In this document: positions 16,749 through 24,577 of the stretch, piece by piece
How the letters are laid out: each line of letters begins with the position of its first letter
How positions within the stretch are numbered: position 1 is the first letter of the stretch
Origin: Micromonospora kangleipakensis
GTDB lineage: Bacteria; Actinomycetota; Actinomycetes; Mycobacteriales; Micromonosporaceae
DNA length: 64,000 nucleotides
Assembly (NCBI RefSeq): GCF_004217615.1
Contig: NZ_SHLD01000001.1
Coordinates: 5,270,001 to 5,334,000 of the forward strand
Direction of reading: 5' to 3'
The notes under the pieces: generated by a model
The model's input: only the letters and a program-made list of their open reading frames with translations
Databases searched by the model: none
Told to the model about the DNA's origin: nothing
Position numbers and translations under genes: made by a program

Positions 16749-18167
16749 ATGTCGCTGAACGCCGAATCCACCGCCTTCCGCAGCGCGCTCGAGGTGATCC
16801 GGGCCGTCGAGCCGCGGGTGGCCGACGCCATCGGGGCGGAGCTGGTCGACCAGCGCGAGTCCCTCAAGCTCATCGCGAGCGAGAACTACGCCTCCCCGGC
16901 CACCCTGCTGGCCATGGGCAACTGGTTCAGCGACAAGTACGCCGAGGGCACCGTCGGCCGTCGCTTCTACGCCGGCTGCCAGAACGTCGACACCGTCGAG
17001 GCGCTCGCCGCCGAGCACGCCCGGGAGCTGTTCGGCGCCGCCCACGCGTACGCGCAGCCGCACTCCGGCATCGACGCGAACCTGGTCGCGTTCTGGGCGA
17101 TCCTGGCCGACCGGGTCGAGTCCCCCGCGCTGAAGAAGGCCCAGGTACGCCAGGTCAACGACCTCACCGAGGCGGACTGGTTCGCGCTGCGCCGCGAGCT
17201 GGGCAACCAGCGGATGCTGGGCATGTCGCTGGACGCCGGCGGTCACCTCACCCACGGCTTCCGGCCGAACATCTCCGGCAAGATGTTCGACCAGCGCAGC
17301 TACGGCACCGACCCGGCGACCGGCCTGATCGACTACGACAAGGTCGCCGAGGCGGCTCGCGAGTTCAAGCCGCTGATCCTGGTGGCCGGCTACTCGGCGT
17401 ACCCGCGGAAGGTCAACTTCCGGATCATGCGGGAGATCGCCGACTCGGTGGGCGCGACCTTCATGGTCGACATGGCGCACTTCGCCGGCCTGGTCGCCGG
17501 CAAGGTCTTCACCGGCGACTTCGACCCGGTGCCGCACGCGCACATCGTCACCACCACCACCCACAAGTCGCTGCGCGGCCCGCGCGGCGGCATGGTGCTC
17601 TGCGGGCCGGAGCTGGCCGACCAGGTCGACCGGGGCTGCCCGATGGTGCTCGGCGGCCCGCTGCCGCACGTGATGGCCGCCAAGGCGGTCGCCCTGGCCG
17701 AGGCTCGCCGCCCCGACTTCGCCGACTACGCCCAGCGGATCGTCGACAACGCCCAGGCGCTCGCCGAGGGCCTGGCGCGCCGCGGCGCGAAGCTGGTCAC
17801 CGGCGGCACCGACAACCACCTGGTGCTCATCGACGTCACCGGCTACGGCCTCACCGGCCGGCAGGCCGAGCAGGCGCTGCTCGACTCGGGCATCGTCACC
17901 AACCGCAACGCGGTCCCGCGGGACCCGAACGGCGCCTGGTACACCTCGGGCATCCGGATCGGCACCCCGGCGCTGACCAGCCGCGGTCTCGGCACCGCCG
18001 AGATGGACCAGACCGCCGAGCTGATCCACACCGTGCTCAGCCAGACCACGTCGGGCGAGTCCAAGGCCAAGTACGTCCTCGACCCGGCCCTGGCCGACAA
18101 GGTCAGCAAGCAGGCCAGCGACCTGCTCGCCGGCTTCCCCCTCTACCCGGCCGTCGACCTCGGCTGA
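16749..18167 (+). CDS. glyA: Serine hydroxymethyltransferase
   Basis: A 472-residue PLP enzyme that interconverts serine plus tetrahydrofolate with glycine plus 5,10-methylene-THF. The N-terminal [20 protein letters not shown], the [20 protein letters not shown] block and the PLP-Lys motif [18 protein letters not shown] are all intact. The protein is longer than the usual 420 residues owing to an insertion between about 115 and 195 ([20 protein letters not shown]), seen in a subset of actinobacterial paralogues. The ATG at 16749 has AGGAGG 5-6 nt upstream. It sits directly behind a ZTP riboswitch, so expression probably responds to folate status. A hairpin terminator follows. Confidence 0.95.
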   Translation: MSLNAESTAFRSALEVIRAVEPRVADAIGAELVDQRESLKLIASENYASPATLLAMGNWFSDKYAEGTVGRRFYAGCQNVDTVEALAAEHARELFGAAHAYAQPHSGIDANLVAFWAILADRVESPALKKAQVRQVNDLTEADWFALRRELGNQRMLGMSLDAGGHLTHGFRPNISGKMFDQRSYGTDPATGLIDYDKVAEAAREFKPLILVAGYSAYPRKVNFRIMREIADSVGATFMVDMAHFAGLVAGKVFTGDFDPVPHAHIVTTTTHKSLRGPRGGMVLCGPELADQVDRGCPMVLGGPLPHVMAAKAVALAEARRPDFADYAQRIVDNAQALAEGLARRGAKLVTGGTDNHLVLIDVTGYGLTGRQAEQALLDSGIVTNRNAVPRDPNGAWYTSGIRIGTPALTSRGLGTAEMDQTAELIHTVLSQTTSGESKAKYVLDPALADKVSKQASDLLAGFPLYPAVDLG

Positions 18168-18180
18168 CCCGCACCACCCC

Positions 18181-18215
18181 GACGCCCCGCCCGGCCCTCG
18201 GCCGCGCGGGGCGTC
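18181..18215. terminator. Terminator of glyA
   Basis: A perfect 10-bp stem (18181-18190 with 18206-18215) and a 15-nt loop, 13 nt after the glyA stop and facing the convergent ribulokinase gene. Confidence 0.6.
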
Positions 18216-18266
18216 GCCGTTCCCGCCCCACCCGCCGCCCGCCCCCGCCGAGGCGAGGCCGGGGGG

Positions 18267-19919
18267 TCAGGGGTGGGAGCGGGCGCGGTTGCGGAGGGTG
18301 CGGAGGCGGTGCAGAACGTCGGTGCCACCGCGGCCGAAGTGGTCGTGCAGGGCGCGGTACTCGGCGTAGAGGTCGTCGTAGGCGGCGGCGCGGGCCGGAT
18401 CGGGGCGCCAGGTCTCGCGGTGCCGCGCGCCCATCGCCGCCGAGGCGGTCTCCACGTCCGGGTACGCCCCGGCCGCCACCGCCGCGTGGATCGCCGCGCC
18501 GAGGGCGGCCGGATGCGGGGCGTCGAGCACGTGCAGCGGCCGGCGCAGCACGTCGGCGTAGATCCGCAGCAGCAGCCGGTTGGCGGTCAGCCCACCGGCG
18601 GCGGTCAACTCGTCCACCGGCACCCCGGCCGCGGTGAACGCCTCGACGACCGTCCGCGCCCCGAACGCGGTGGCCTCCAGCAGCGCCCGCCAGATCTCCT
18701 CCGGCCGGGTGGCCAGGGTCAGCCCGACCAGCACCCCGCTCAGCTCGTGGTCCATCAGCACCGAGCGGTTGCCGCTGTGCCAGTCCAGCGCCAGCAGCCC
18801 GTGCCCGCCCACCGGCTGGTCGGCGGCGAGGGCGTCCAGCAGCTCGTACGGCGAGACCCCGCGCCGCCGCGCCTCGTCGGCGTACGACGCGGGCAGGGCC
18901 CGCTCGACGTACCAGGCGAAGATGTCACCCACGCCGCTCTGCCCGGCCTCGTAGCCCCAGCCGCGAGCGGTGACCCCGCCCGCGACGACACCGCAGACCC
19001 CGGGCACCTCGTGGCAGGCGTCCGCATTCATGATCAGGCAGGTGGAGGTACCGAGGACGGCGAGCATCCGGCCCGGCTCGACCGAACGCGCCGCGGCGGC
19101 GGTGACGTGCGCGTCGATCGTGCCGGCGGCCACCGCGACGCCGGCCGGTAGGCCGGTCCACCGGGCCGCCTCGGCCGTCAGTACGCCGGCCCGGGCACCG
19201 GCCTCCACCAGCGGCCCGTCGACCTTCGACAGCAGGTCGGGTAGCTCGGGGTGGAGCGCGGCGAGGAAATCGGTGGCCGGGTAGCGGCCGTCCTGCCGTA
19301 GTCCCTTGAAGCCGGCGGCGGAGACGTTGCGGGTCGGGCGGCCGCAGAGCTGCCAGACCAGCCAGTCGGCCGTCTCGATCCAGCGCTCCGCGCGGCGGAA
19401 CACCGCCGGGTCGTCCTCCAGCACCTCCAGCGCCTTGGCGAGCTGCCACTCGGCGGAGACCCGGCCGCCGTAGCGGGCCAGCCAGGGTTCGGCGCGCTCG
19501 GCGGCGAGGGCGTTGATCCGGTCGGCCTGCCGTTGCGCGGCGTGGTGCTTCCAGAGCTTCGGCCAGGCGTGCGGCCGGTCGCGCAGCTCGGGCAGCTCGG
19601 CGAGCGGGGTGCCGTCGGCCAGGGTGGGCAGCACCGTGCAGGAGGTGGCGTCCAGCCCGATGCCGATCACCTCGGCCGGGTCGATGCCGGCCGCGCGGAC
19701 GGCGGCGGGCACGGCCGTCCGCAGCACCTCGCGGTGGTCTGCCGGGTCCTGCAGCGCCCAGTCCGGGGGGAGCGCCGGCCCGTCCGGCAGCCGGTCGGTG
19801 AGCACCCCGCGCCGGTACGCGTGCACCGCGCTGCCCCGCTCGGCGCCGTCGGCCACGTCGACCACCACGGCCCGGCCGGAGAGCGTGCCGAAGTCCACGC
19901 CGACGACGTACCGGCCCAC
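18267..19919 (-). CDS. araB: Ribulokinase
   Basis: A 550-residue FGGY-family sugar kinase that phosphorylates L-ribulose. VGVDFGTLSGRAVVVD at the N-terminus is the AraB phosphate-binding loop, and GIGLDATSCTVLPTLADGTP is the ribulokinase-specific substrate block. HAWPKLWKHHAAQRQADRIN, AGTIDAHVTAAAAR and the ADP-site TAAGGLTANRLLLRIYADVL are also present. The GTG at 19919 is preferred, with a GGAGGAGG run upstream; an ATG 18 bases further upstream is in frame. No araA or araD gene is nearby, so this is an isolated arabinose or ribulose kinase gene. Confidence 0.9.
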   Translation of the reverse strand: MGRYVVGVDFGTLSGRAVVVDVADGAERGSAVHAYRRGVLTDRLPDGPALPPDWALQDPADHREVLRTAVPAAVRAAGIDPAEVIGIGLDATSCTVLPTLADGTPLAELPELRDRPHAWPKLWKHHAAQRQADRINALAAERAEPWLARYGGRVSAEWQLAKALEVLEDDPAVFRRAERWIETADWLVWQLCGRPTRNVSAAGFKGLRQDGRYPATDFLAALHPELPDLLSKVDGPLVEAGARAGVLTAEAARWTGLPAGVAVAAGTIDAHVTAAAARSVEPGRMLAVLGTSTCLIMNADACHEVPGVCGVVAGGVTARGWGYEAGQSGVGDIFAWYVERALPASYADEARRRGVSPYELLDALAADQPVGGHGLLALDWHSGNRSVLMDHELSGVLVGLTLATRPEEIWRALLEATAFGARTVVEAFTAAGVPVDELTAAGGLTANRLLLRIYADVLRRPLHVLDAPHPAALGAAIHAAVAAGAYPDVETASAAMGARHRETWRPDPARAAAYDDLYAEYRALHDHFGRGGTDVLHRLRTLRNRARSHP

Positions 19920-19974
19920 CGTTCCTCCTCCCACCACCGTCGGCTCCGCGGCGGTGGGAGAAGACGGTAACGGG

Positions 19975-20226
19975 TCAGGCGAGCGGGCGCTTCAGGTGGT
20001 AGCGGTGCACCTCGGTGCTGCCCTGCACGTTGTTGACGTCCTCGCCGGCGGAGACCAGCTCCCAGCCCTCCCGGCCGGCGCGGTTGAGGTGCGCGATCGC
20101 GGTGTCACCGTACGCGGTGATGTCGGTGCGTGAGCCGTCGGGGCCGTACCAGACGAACGAGACGTGGAAATTGCGGCCCTGCCCCTGATAGCGACGGACA
20201 AGCAACGCGTACTCCCAGGCAACCAT
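19975..20226 (-). CDS. Small hypothetical protein
   Basis: An 83-residue protein: WEYALLVRRYQGQGRNFHVS near the N-terminus, DTAIAHLNRAGREGWELVSA in the middle, and a basic tail, HRYHLKRPLA. The GREGWELVSA segment resembles short DUF4177-like proteins, which share a W-E-Y beta-strand start and a G-W-E-L motif. No function is known. The ATG at 20226 has only a weak GGA upstream, so the start is tentative. It lies 55 bp upstream of araB on the same strand. Confidence 0.6.
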   Translation of the reverse strand: MVAWEYALLVRRYQGQGRNFHVSFVWYGPDGSRTDITAYGDTAIAHLNRAGREGWELVSAGEDVNNVQGSTEVHRYHLKRPLA

Positions 20227-20286
20227 CGGTCCATTATGGTGGCCTGGCGCACGGCGGGGAATCGTGGCCGGGCCGCCCGGGCGGGA

Positions 20287-21240
20287 TCAGGCGCCGCCGC
20301 CGGATCCCACCACCGCGGGCCGGTCGACGGCCAGCTCGGCGCGGGTGGGCGGATCCGCCCCCCGCCGGGCGCAGGTACGGGCGGCGACGTGGGCCGCCTC
20401 CGCCAGGACCGCGGCGAGCGCGTCCCGGCCGACGTCGCCGAGCGCCGTCCGCCGCGCGGCGCCGAGCAGGTTCCGCTCGCTCAGCGCGGCCAGCAGCCCG
20501 GCCGTGAACGCGTCACCGGCGCCGACGGTGTCCACCACCCGCACCGGTCGGGCGTCCACCTGCACCGCACCGCCGCGGTTGACCGCCCAGGCCCCGCCGT
20601 CGCCGCGGGTGACCACCACGAGGACGGCGCCCAGCTCCAGCCATGCCCGCCCCAGCTCCTCGTACCCACGGCCCGGGTGGAGCCAGGCCAGGTCCTCCAG
20701 GCTGACCTTGACGACGTCGCTGACCGCCACCAGCTCCTCGACCCGGCGCCGGGCCGTGGTCCGGTCGCCCATCAGGGCGGGGCGGCAGTTCGGGTCGTAG
20801 CTGATCATCGTGGTCGCCCGCCGGTCCCGGACCAGCGCCAGCACGTCACCGGCGCCCGGTTCGAGCACCGTGGCGAGCGAGCCGGTGTGCAGGCACCGGC
20901 TCCCCGACCCACTGGCCAGCGCCCGGTCCGGAAAGGACCGCCAGGCGATGTCGAAGTCGTACCGGGCCTGTCCGTCCGCGCCCACCCGGGTCCGGGCCAC
21001 GCTCGTGCGCGGCAGGTCCGGCACCGACGTCGGATCCAGCCGTACGCCGCTGCCGGCCAGGTGGGCGCGGAGCAGCCGCCCGTGCGCGTCGTCACCGAGC
21101 TGGGTGAGCAGGGTGGTGGGCTGACCGAGGCGGGCGAGCGCCACGGCGACGTTCGCCGGGCTGCCCCCCGGGTGGGCGACCGCCCCGCCCGACGGATCCT
21201 CGATCAGATCCACCAGGCTCTCGCCGACAACCGTGATCAC
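20287..21240 (-). CDS. PfkB-family fructokinase
   Basis: A 317-residue ribokinase-type sugar kinase. The N-terminus MITVVGESLVDLIEDP, the substrate motif HPGGSPANVAVALARLGQPT and the C-terminal anion-hole motif VDTVGAGDAFTAGLLAAL, with its catalytic Asp, are complete. It is the last gene of a minus-strand unit with a sugar ABC transporter and faces a fructan hydrolase across the divergent promoter. By context it phosphorylates fructose taken up by the transporter. The ATG at 21240 is 48 bp downstream of the ATPase stop. A ribokinase or other sugar specificity is the alternative. Confidence 0.85.
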   Translation of the reverse strand: MITVVGESLVDLIEDPSGGAVAHPGGSPANVAVALARLGQPTTLLTQLGDDAHGRLLRAHLAGSGVRLDPTSVPDLPRTSVARTRVGADGQARYDFDIAWRSFPDRALASGSGSRCLHTGSLATVLEPGAGDVLALVRDRRATTMISYDPNCRPALMGDRTTARRRVEELVAVSDVVKVSLEDLAWLHPGRGYEELGRAWLELGAVLVVVTRGDGGAWAVNRGGAVQVDARPVRVVDTVGAGDAFTAGLLAALSERNLLGAARRTALGDVGRDALAAVLAEAAHVAARTCARRGADPPTRAELAVDRPAVVGSGGGA

Positions 21241-21288
21241 AGTCTTCCTCTCCCGGGCCTGGATCGCCCGGTCACGTCCGCGACGGAC

Positions 21289-22131
21289 TCAGCCCGCCGT
21301 CCGGCCCGGGGTCTCCTCGAGGGTGGTCGCGCCGGTCATGATGGCCACCGCCTCCGGCATCGTGTGCGACGCCGGCGTCACCACGCCCGCACAGCGACCG
21401 AGCCGCTGGATGTGGATGCGGTCGGCGACCTCGAACACGTGCGGCATGTTGTGGCTGATCAGGATCACCGGCAGGCCACGCGACCGGACCTCCTCGATCA
21501 TCCGGAGCACCTGGTTGGACTCCTTGACGCCGAGCGCCGCGGTGGGCTCGTCGAGCACGAGCACCTTGCTGCCGAAGGCCGCGGCCCGGGCGACCGACAC
21601 GGCCTGACGCTGTCCGCCGGAGAGCGTCTCGACCGCCTGCGCCACGTTCTGCAGCGTGCCGATGCCGAGGTCGGCGAGGGCCTGCGCGGCCTCCCGGCGC
21701 ATGCCCTTCTGGTCGAGCATCCGGAACACCGAACCGAGCACGCCGCGCCGGCGCTTCTCCCGGCCCAGAAAGAGGTTGCTCGCGATGTCCAACGCCGGCG
21801 CCACGGCCAACGTCTGGTAGACGGTCTCGATACCGGCGTCCCGGGCGTCCTGCGGCCGCTTGAACTGCGCCGGCCTGCCCTCCAGGAAGAGCTCCCCGGC
21901 GTCCGGCGCCAGCGCGCCGGTCAGGCACTTGATCAGCGTGGACTTCCCGGCGCCGTTGTCCCCGATGACGGCGAGCACCTCGCCCGGGTACAGGTCGAGA
22001 TCCACCCCGTCGAGCCCGACGACCTTGCCGAACGTCTTGACCAGGCCGCGGGCCGAGAGCACCGGCGAACGCTGCCCGCTCTGCAGGGCGCCGGAACGGC
22101 CGGCGGGGGTCTGTGTGCTGGTGGCGGTCAT
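21289..22131 (-). CDS. Sugar ABC transporter ATP-binding protein (fructose-type, FrcA-like)
   Basis: A 280-residue single-cassette ATPase. Walker A is VIGDNGAGKSTLIKCLTG, the signature is ETLSGGQRQAVSVARAAAFG, Walker B is KVLVLDEPTAALG, and the H-loop is VILISHNMPHVFEVADRIHI. One cassette instead of the two found in RbsA/XylG-type proteins is typical of FrcA. The ATG at 22131 overlaps the permease stop by 4 bases (ATGA), so the two are coupled. It energises import of the sugar bound by the lipoprotein at 23255-24340. Confidence 0.9.
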   Translation of the reverse strand: MTATSTQTPAGRSGALQSGQRSPVLSARGLVKTFGKVVGLDGVDLDLYPGEVLAVIGDNGAGKSTLIKCLTGALAPDAGELFLEGRPAQFKRPQDARDAGIETVYQTLAVAPALDIASNLFLGREKRRRGVLGSVFRMLDQKGMRREAAQALADLGIGTLQNVAQAVETLSGGQRQAVSVARAAAFGSKVLVLDEPTAALGVKESNQVLRMIEEVRSRGLPVILISHNMPHVFEVADRIHIQRLGRCAGVVTPASHTMPEAVAIMTGATTLEETPGRTAG

Positions 22132-23156
22132 GACCTCACCTTCCTGATCCACTGGTCCACGGCCACGGCGAGGATCACCAGCAGGCCGACGGCGAGTACG
22201 CGGTACTGGTCGTCGACCCCGGCGAGGGAGAGGCCGCTGCGGAAGAAGCCGACGATCAGCGCGCCGAGCAGGGTGCCGAGCACCGCGCCGCGGCCGCCGA
22301 AGAGGCTGGTGCCGCCGATGACAACGGCGGTGATGCTCTCCAGGTTGGCGTCGGTGATGGCGTTCGGGCTGGCCGCGCCGGCGCGTCCGATCAGGATCCA
22401 GGCGGTGATGCCGTAGATGGCGCCGGCGACGACGTACACGCTCAGCAGGACCCGGTCGACCCGGATGCCGGCGAGCCGGGCGGCCTCCTTGTCGTCGCCG
22501 ACCGCGTAGACGTGTCGGCCCCAGGCGGTCTTGGCCAGGGCGAAGCCCAGCGCGAGGTAGAGCAGGACGACGGCGACCACGCCCACGGTGATCCGGAACC
22601 GGCCCACCGGGAAGGACTCGCCGGTCCAGCTGAGCACCGCGGGCAGGTCGGTGGCCTGGACGCTCTGGCCCTCGGAGTAGAGGAGTCCGATCGCGGTGAA
22701 GACGCTGAGCGTGCCGAGGGTGACGATGAAGGGCGGCAGCTTCAGCCGGGTCACCAGCGCGCCGTTGAGCGCGCCCGCGGCGGCGCCGACGGCGATGGCC
22801 AGCACGATGGCGAGGGCGCCCGGCAGCCCCTGGCCCTCGGCCAGCTTGGCCGCGAGCATCATGGCCAGGATCGCGATGGCGCCGACCGACAGGTCGATGC
22901 CGGCGGTCAGGATGATCAGTGTCTGCCCGACGGCGAGCGCGCCGATGACCGCCACCTGCTGCAGGACGAGCGACAGCGAGTTCGGCGAGGCGAAGCGCGG
23001 GTTGAGGGTGGAGAAGACGACGAACGAGATGACCAGCACGAGGAACGGGCTGATCGCGGGGTGCGCGTGCAGCAGGTGCTGGACGCGTTGCAGTGGCGAG
23101 TGCCGGCGTAGGGCGAACTGCTGCGCGGCGGTGGTCGGTGGTGTCGTGGTGGTCAC
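22128..23156 (-). CDS. Sugar ABC transporter permease (FrcC/RbsC type)
   Basis: A 342-residue BPD_transp_2 permease with about ten membrane segments, for example AISPFLVLVISFVVFSTLN, VAVIGALAVGQTLIILTAGI and FRITVGVVAVVLLYLALGFA. The conserved ITAGIDLSVGAI-type motif and the cytoplasmic HVYAVGDDKEAARLAGIRVD loop mark the ribose/fructose subgroup. The GTG at 23156 has a GGGAG site 8 nt upstream. It is coupled to the downstream ATPase gene. An intercistronic hairpin separates it from the binding-protein gene. Confidence 0.9.
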   Translation of the reverse strand: MTTTTPPTTAAQQFALRRHSPLQRVQHLLHAHPAISPFLVLVISFVVFSTLNPRFASPNSLSLVLQQVAVIGALAVGQTLIILTAGIDLSVGAIAILAMMLAAKLAEGQGLPGALAIVLAIAVGAAAGALNGALVTRLKLPPFIVTLGTLSVFTAIGLLYSEGQSVQATDLPAVLSWTGESFPVGRFRITVGVVAVVLLYLALGFALAKTAWGRHVYAVGDDKEAARLAGIRVDRVLLSVYVVAGAIYGITAWILIGRAGAASPNAITDANLESITAVVIGGTSLFGGRGAVLGTLLGALIVGFFRSGLSLAGVDDQYRVLAVGLLVILAVAVDQWIRKVRS

Positions 23157-23199
23157 GGCGGGCTCCCTGCCGATGTCGGCGGTGGCTAACGAACTGCCC

Positions 23200-23240
23200 G
23201 GTCGAGGGCGCGGGGCGGAGGACGCCTCGGGCCCTCGACC
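23200..23240 (-). other. Intercistronic hairpin between binding protein and permease genes
   Basis: GGTCGAGGGC and GCCCTCGACC (23200-23209 and 23231-23240) form a perfect 10-bp stem with a 21-nt loop. It lies 15 nt after the binding-protein stop. Such hairpins often stabilise the binding-protein transcript or partly terminate, giving more binding protein than permease. Confidence 0.55.
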
Positions 23241-23254
23241 GTGGCGGCGGTGGC

Positions 23255-24340
23255 TCAGCCCCAGCAGCGCTGGGCGCCGTCGGCGCTGGTGATGCTCTCG
23301 ACCCCGGTGGCGGCCTTGTCGCTGACCAGGGTGACGCCGGTGTCGAAGAAGTCGAGGCCCTCGGAGACCTTGGGCTTCTCCCCGTCGTTCGCGATCTTCT
23401 TGATCGCCTGTACGCCCAGCTCGGCCATCTTCAGCGGGTACTGCTGGGAGGTGGCGCCGATGACGCCGTCCTTGACCTGCCGTACGCCGTCGCACCCGCC
23501 GTCGACGGAGACGACCAGGACGCCCTGCGTCTTCCCCGCCGCCTGCAGCGCCTTGTGCGCGCCGACGGCGGCCGGCTCGTTGATGGTGTAGACGACGTTG
23601 ATGTCGGGGTTCTTGGTCAGGCAGTTCTCCATCGCCGTCCGACCGCCGTCCTCGGCGCCGTTGGTCGGCTCGTTGCAGGCGATGGTGTAGCTGCCGCCGG
23701 AGTAGCTGCCGGTCTTCGCCTCGTCGCCGTTCTTCTTCTTGTCGGCGGTGTCGATGCCCATGCCGGTCAGGAAGCCCTGGTCGCGGTTGTAGTCGACGGA
23801 GACGACCTTGTCGTTGAAGAGGTCCAGCAGGGCGATGGTCGCCGGCTTGCCGGCGAGCTGGGTCGCCGTCCACTTGCCGATCAGCTCACCGGCCTTGAAG
23901 TTGTCGGTGGCGAAGGTGATGTCCACGGTGTTGGCCGGGTCGGGCGGGGTGTCCAGCGCGATGACGTAGAGGCCGGCGTCCCGGGCCTTCTTGATCGCGG
24001 GATTGACGCCCGGACCGTTCGGGGTGATCAGGATGCCCGCGTCGCCGCGCGCGATCGCGTCCTCGATGGCCTGCACCTGGCCGGCCTCGTCGCCGTCCTC
24101 CTTGCCGGCGGCGACGGTCAGCTTCACGCCCTCCGCCTCGGCGGCCTTCTTCGCGCCCTGCTGCATGGTGACGAAGAACGGGTTCGTGGAGTTCTTGGTG
24201 ATCAGCGAGACGGCGACGCTCTTGTCACCGTCGCCGGCGCCGTCGCCCGAGCTGTCGCCGCACCCGCTGACGACCATGCCGGTCGCCGCCGCGGCGGCGA
24301 CCAGCAGGGCCGCGCGACGGCGGCCGATGTGCTGGATCAT
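23255..24340 (-). CDS. Sugar ABC transporter substrate-binding lipoprotein (FrcB-like)
   Basis: A 361-residue periplasmic-binding protein of the ribose/fructose (PBP type 1) family. The leader MIQHIGRRRAALLVAAAAAT then GMVVSGCGDSSGDG has a lipobox with Cys27. The mature part begins SVAVSLITKNSTNPFFVTMQ, typical of the group, and continues with AIEDAIARGDAGILITP and NFKAGELIGKWTATQL. The C-terminus includes a Cys near the end (AQRCWG) and a Cys pair that may form a disulphide. It is the first gene of the import operon. Its upstream region has a TTGACA-type promoter and a LacI-type operator. Confidence 0.9.
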   Translation of the reverse strand: MIQHIGRRRAALLVAAAAATGMVVSGCGDSSGDGAGDGDKSVAVSLITKNSTNPFFVTMQQGAKKAAEAEGVKLTVAAGKEDGDEAGQVQAIEDAIARGDAGILITPNGPGVNPAIKKARDAGLYVIALDTPPDPANTVDITFATDNFKAGELIGKWTATQLAGKPATIALLDLFNDKVVSVDYNRDQGFLTGMGIDTADKKKNGDEAKTGSYSGGSYTIACNEPTNGAEDGGRTAMENCLTKNPDINVVYTINEPAAVGAHKALQAAGKTQGVLVVSVDGGCDGVRQVKDGVIGATSQQYPLKMAELGVQAIKKIANDGEKPKVSEGLDFFDTGVTLVSDKAATGVESITSADGAQRCWG

Positions 24341-24383
24341 GGATTCTCCCTCAACGACTCCCCCGGCCGGACCGGGGCCGTGA

Positions 24384-24397
24384 TGACAACGATGTCA
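24384..24397. promoter_or_regulatory. LacI-type operator, importer side
   Basis: TGACAACGATGTCA, a 14-bp palindrome with one mismatched pair, differs by one base from the site at 24482-24495. It lies 44 bp upstream of the binding-protein start and just downstream of that gene's predicted -10, where a repressor would block transcription. Confidence 0.7.
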
Positions 24398-24401
24398 GCG
24401 C

Positions 24402-24431
24402 AGTTTCGGGGCAGTGCCGGAGAGATGTCAA
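24402..24431 (-). promoter_or_regulatory. Candidate promoter of the sugar import operon
   Basis: On the minus strand TTGACA (24431-24426) is followed after 18 nt by GAAACT (24407-24402). The -35 is perfect; the -10 is weak. It reads toward the binding-protein gene and directly into the operator at 24384-24397. Confidence 0.5.
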
Positions 24432-24480
24432 TGGCTGGGCAAGTGGTTTTCCATAATCAGGATGTAACTCGTAGGTAACC

Positions 24481-24509
24481 TTGACATCGATGTCAGGCGC
24501 GCGGAGGAT
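24481..24509 (+). promoter_or_regulatory. Candidate promoter of the GH32 gene
   Basis: TTGACA (24481-24486), a 17-nt spacer and GAGGAT (24504-24509) make a sigma-70-like promoter about 70 bp upstream of the start. The operator at 24482-24495 overlaps the -35. Confidence 0.5.
24482..24495. promoter_or_regulatory. LacI-type operator, fructan hydrolase side
   Basis: TGACATCGATGTCA is a perfect 14-bp palindrome with the central CG typical of LacI/GalR sites. It overlaps the -35 of the GH32 promoter. The gene for a LacI-family repressor lies just downstream of the GH32 gene. Confidence 0.75.
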
Positions 24510-24577
24510 TCGCCGACGGTCGGACGCCCGGACCCGGACCGGGCGACGCGGAGGTCCCCGATGGACGGAGGATGTGG

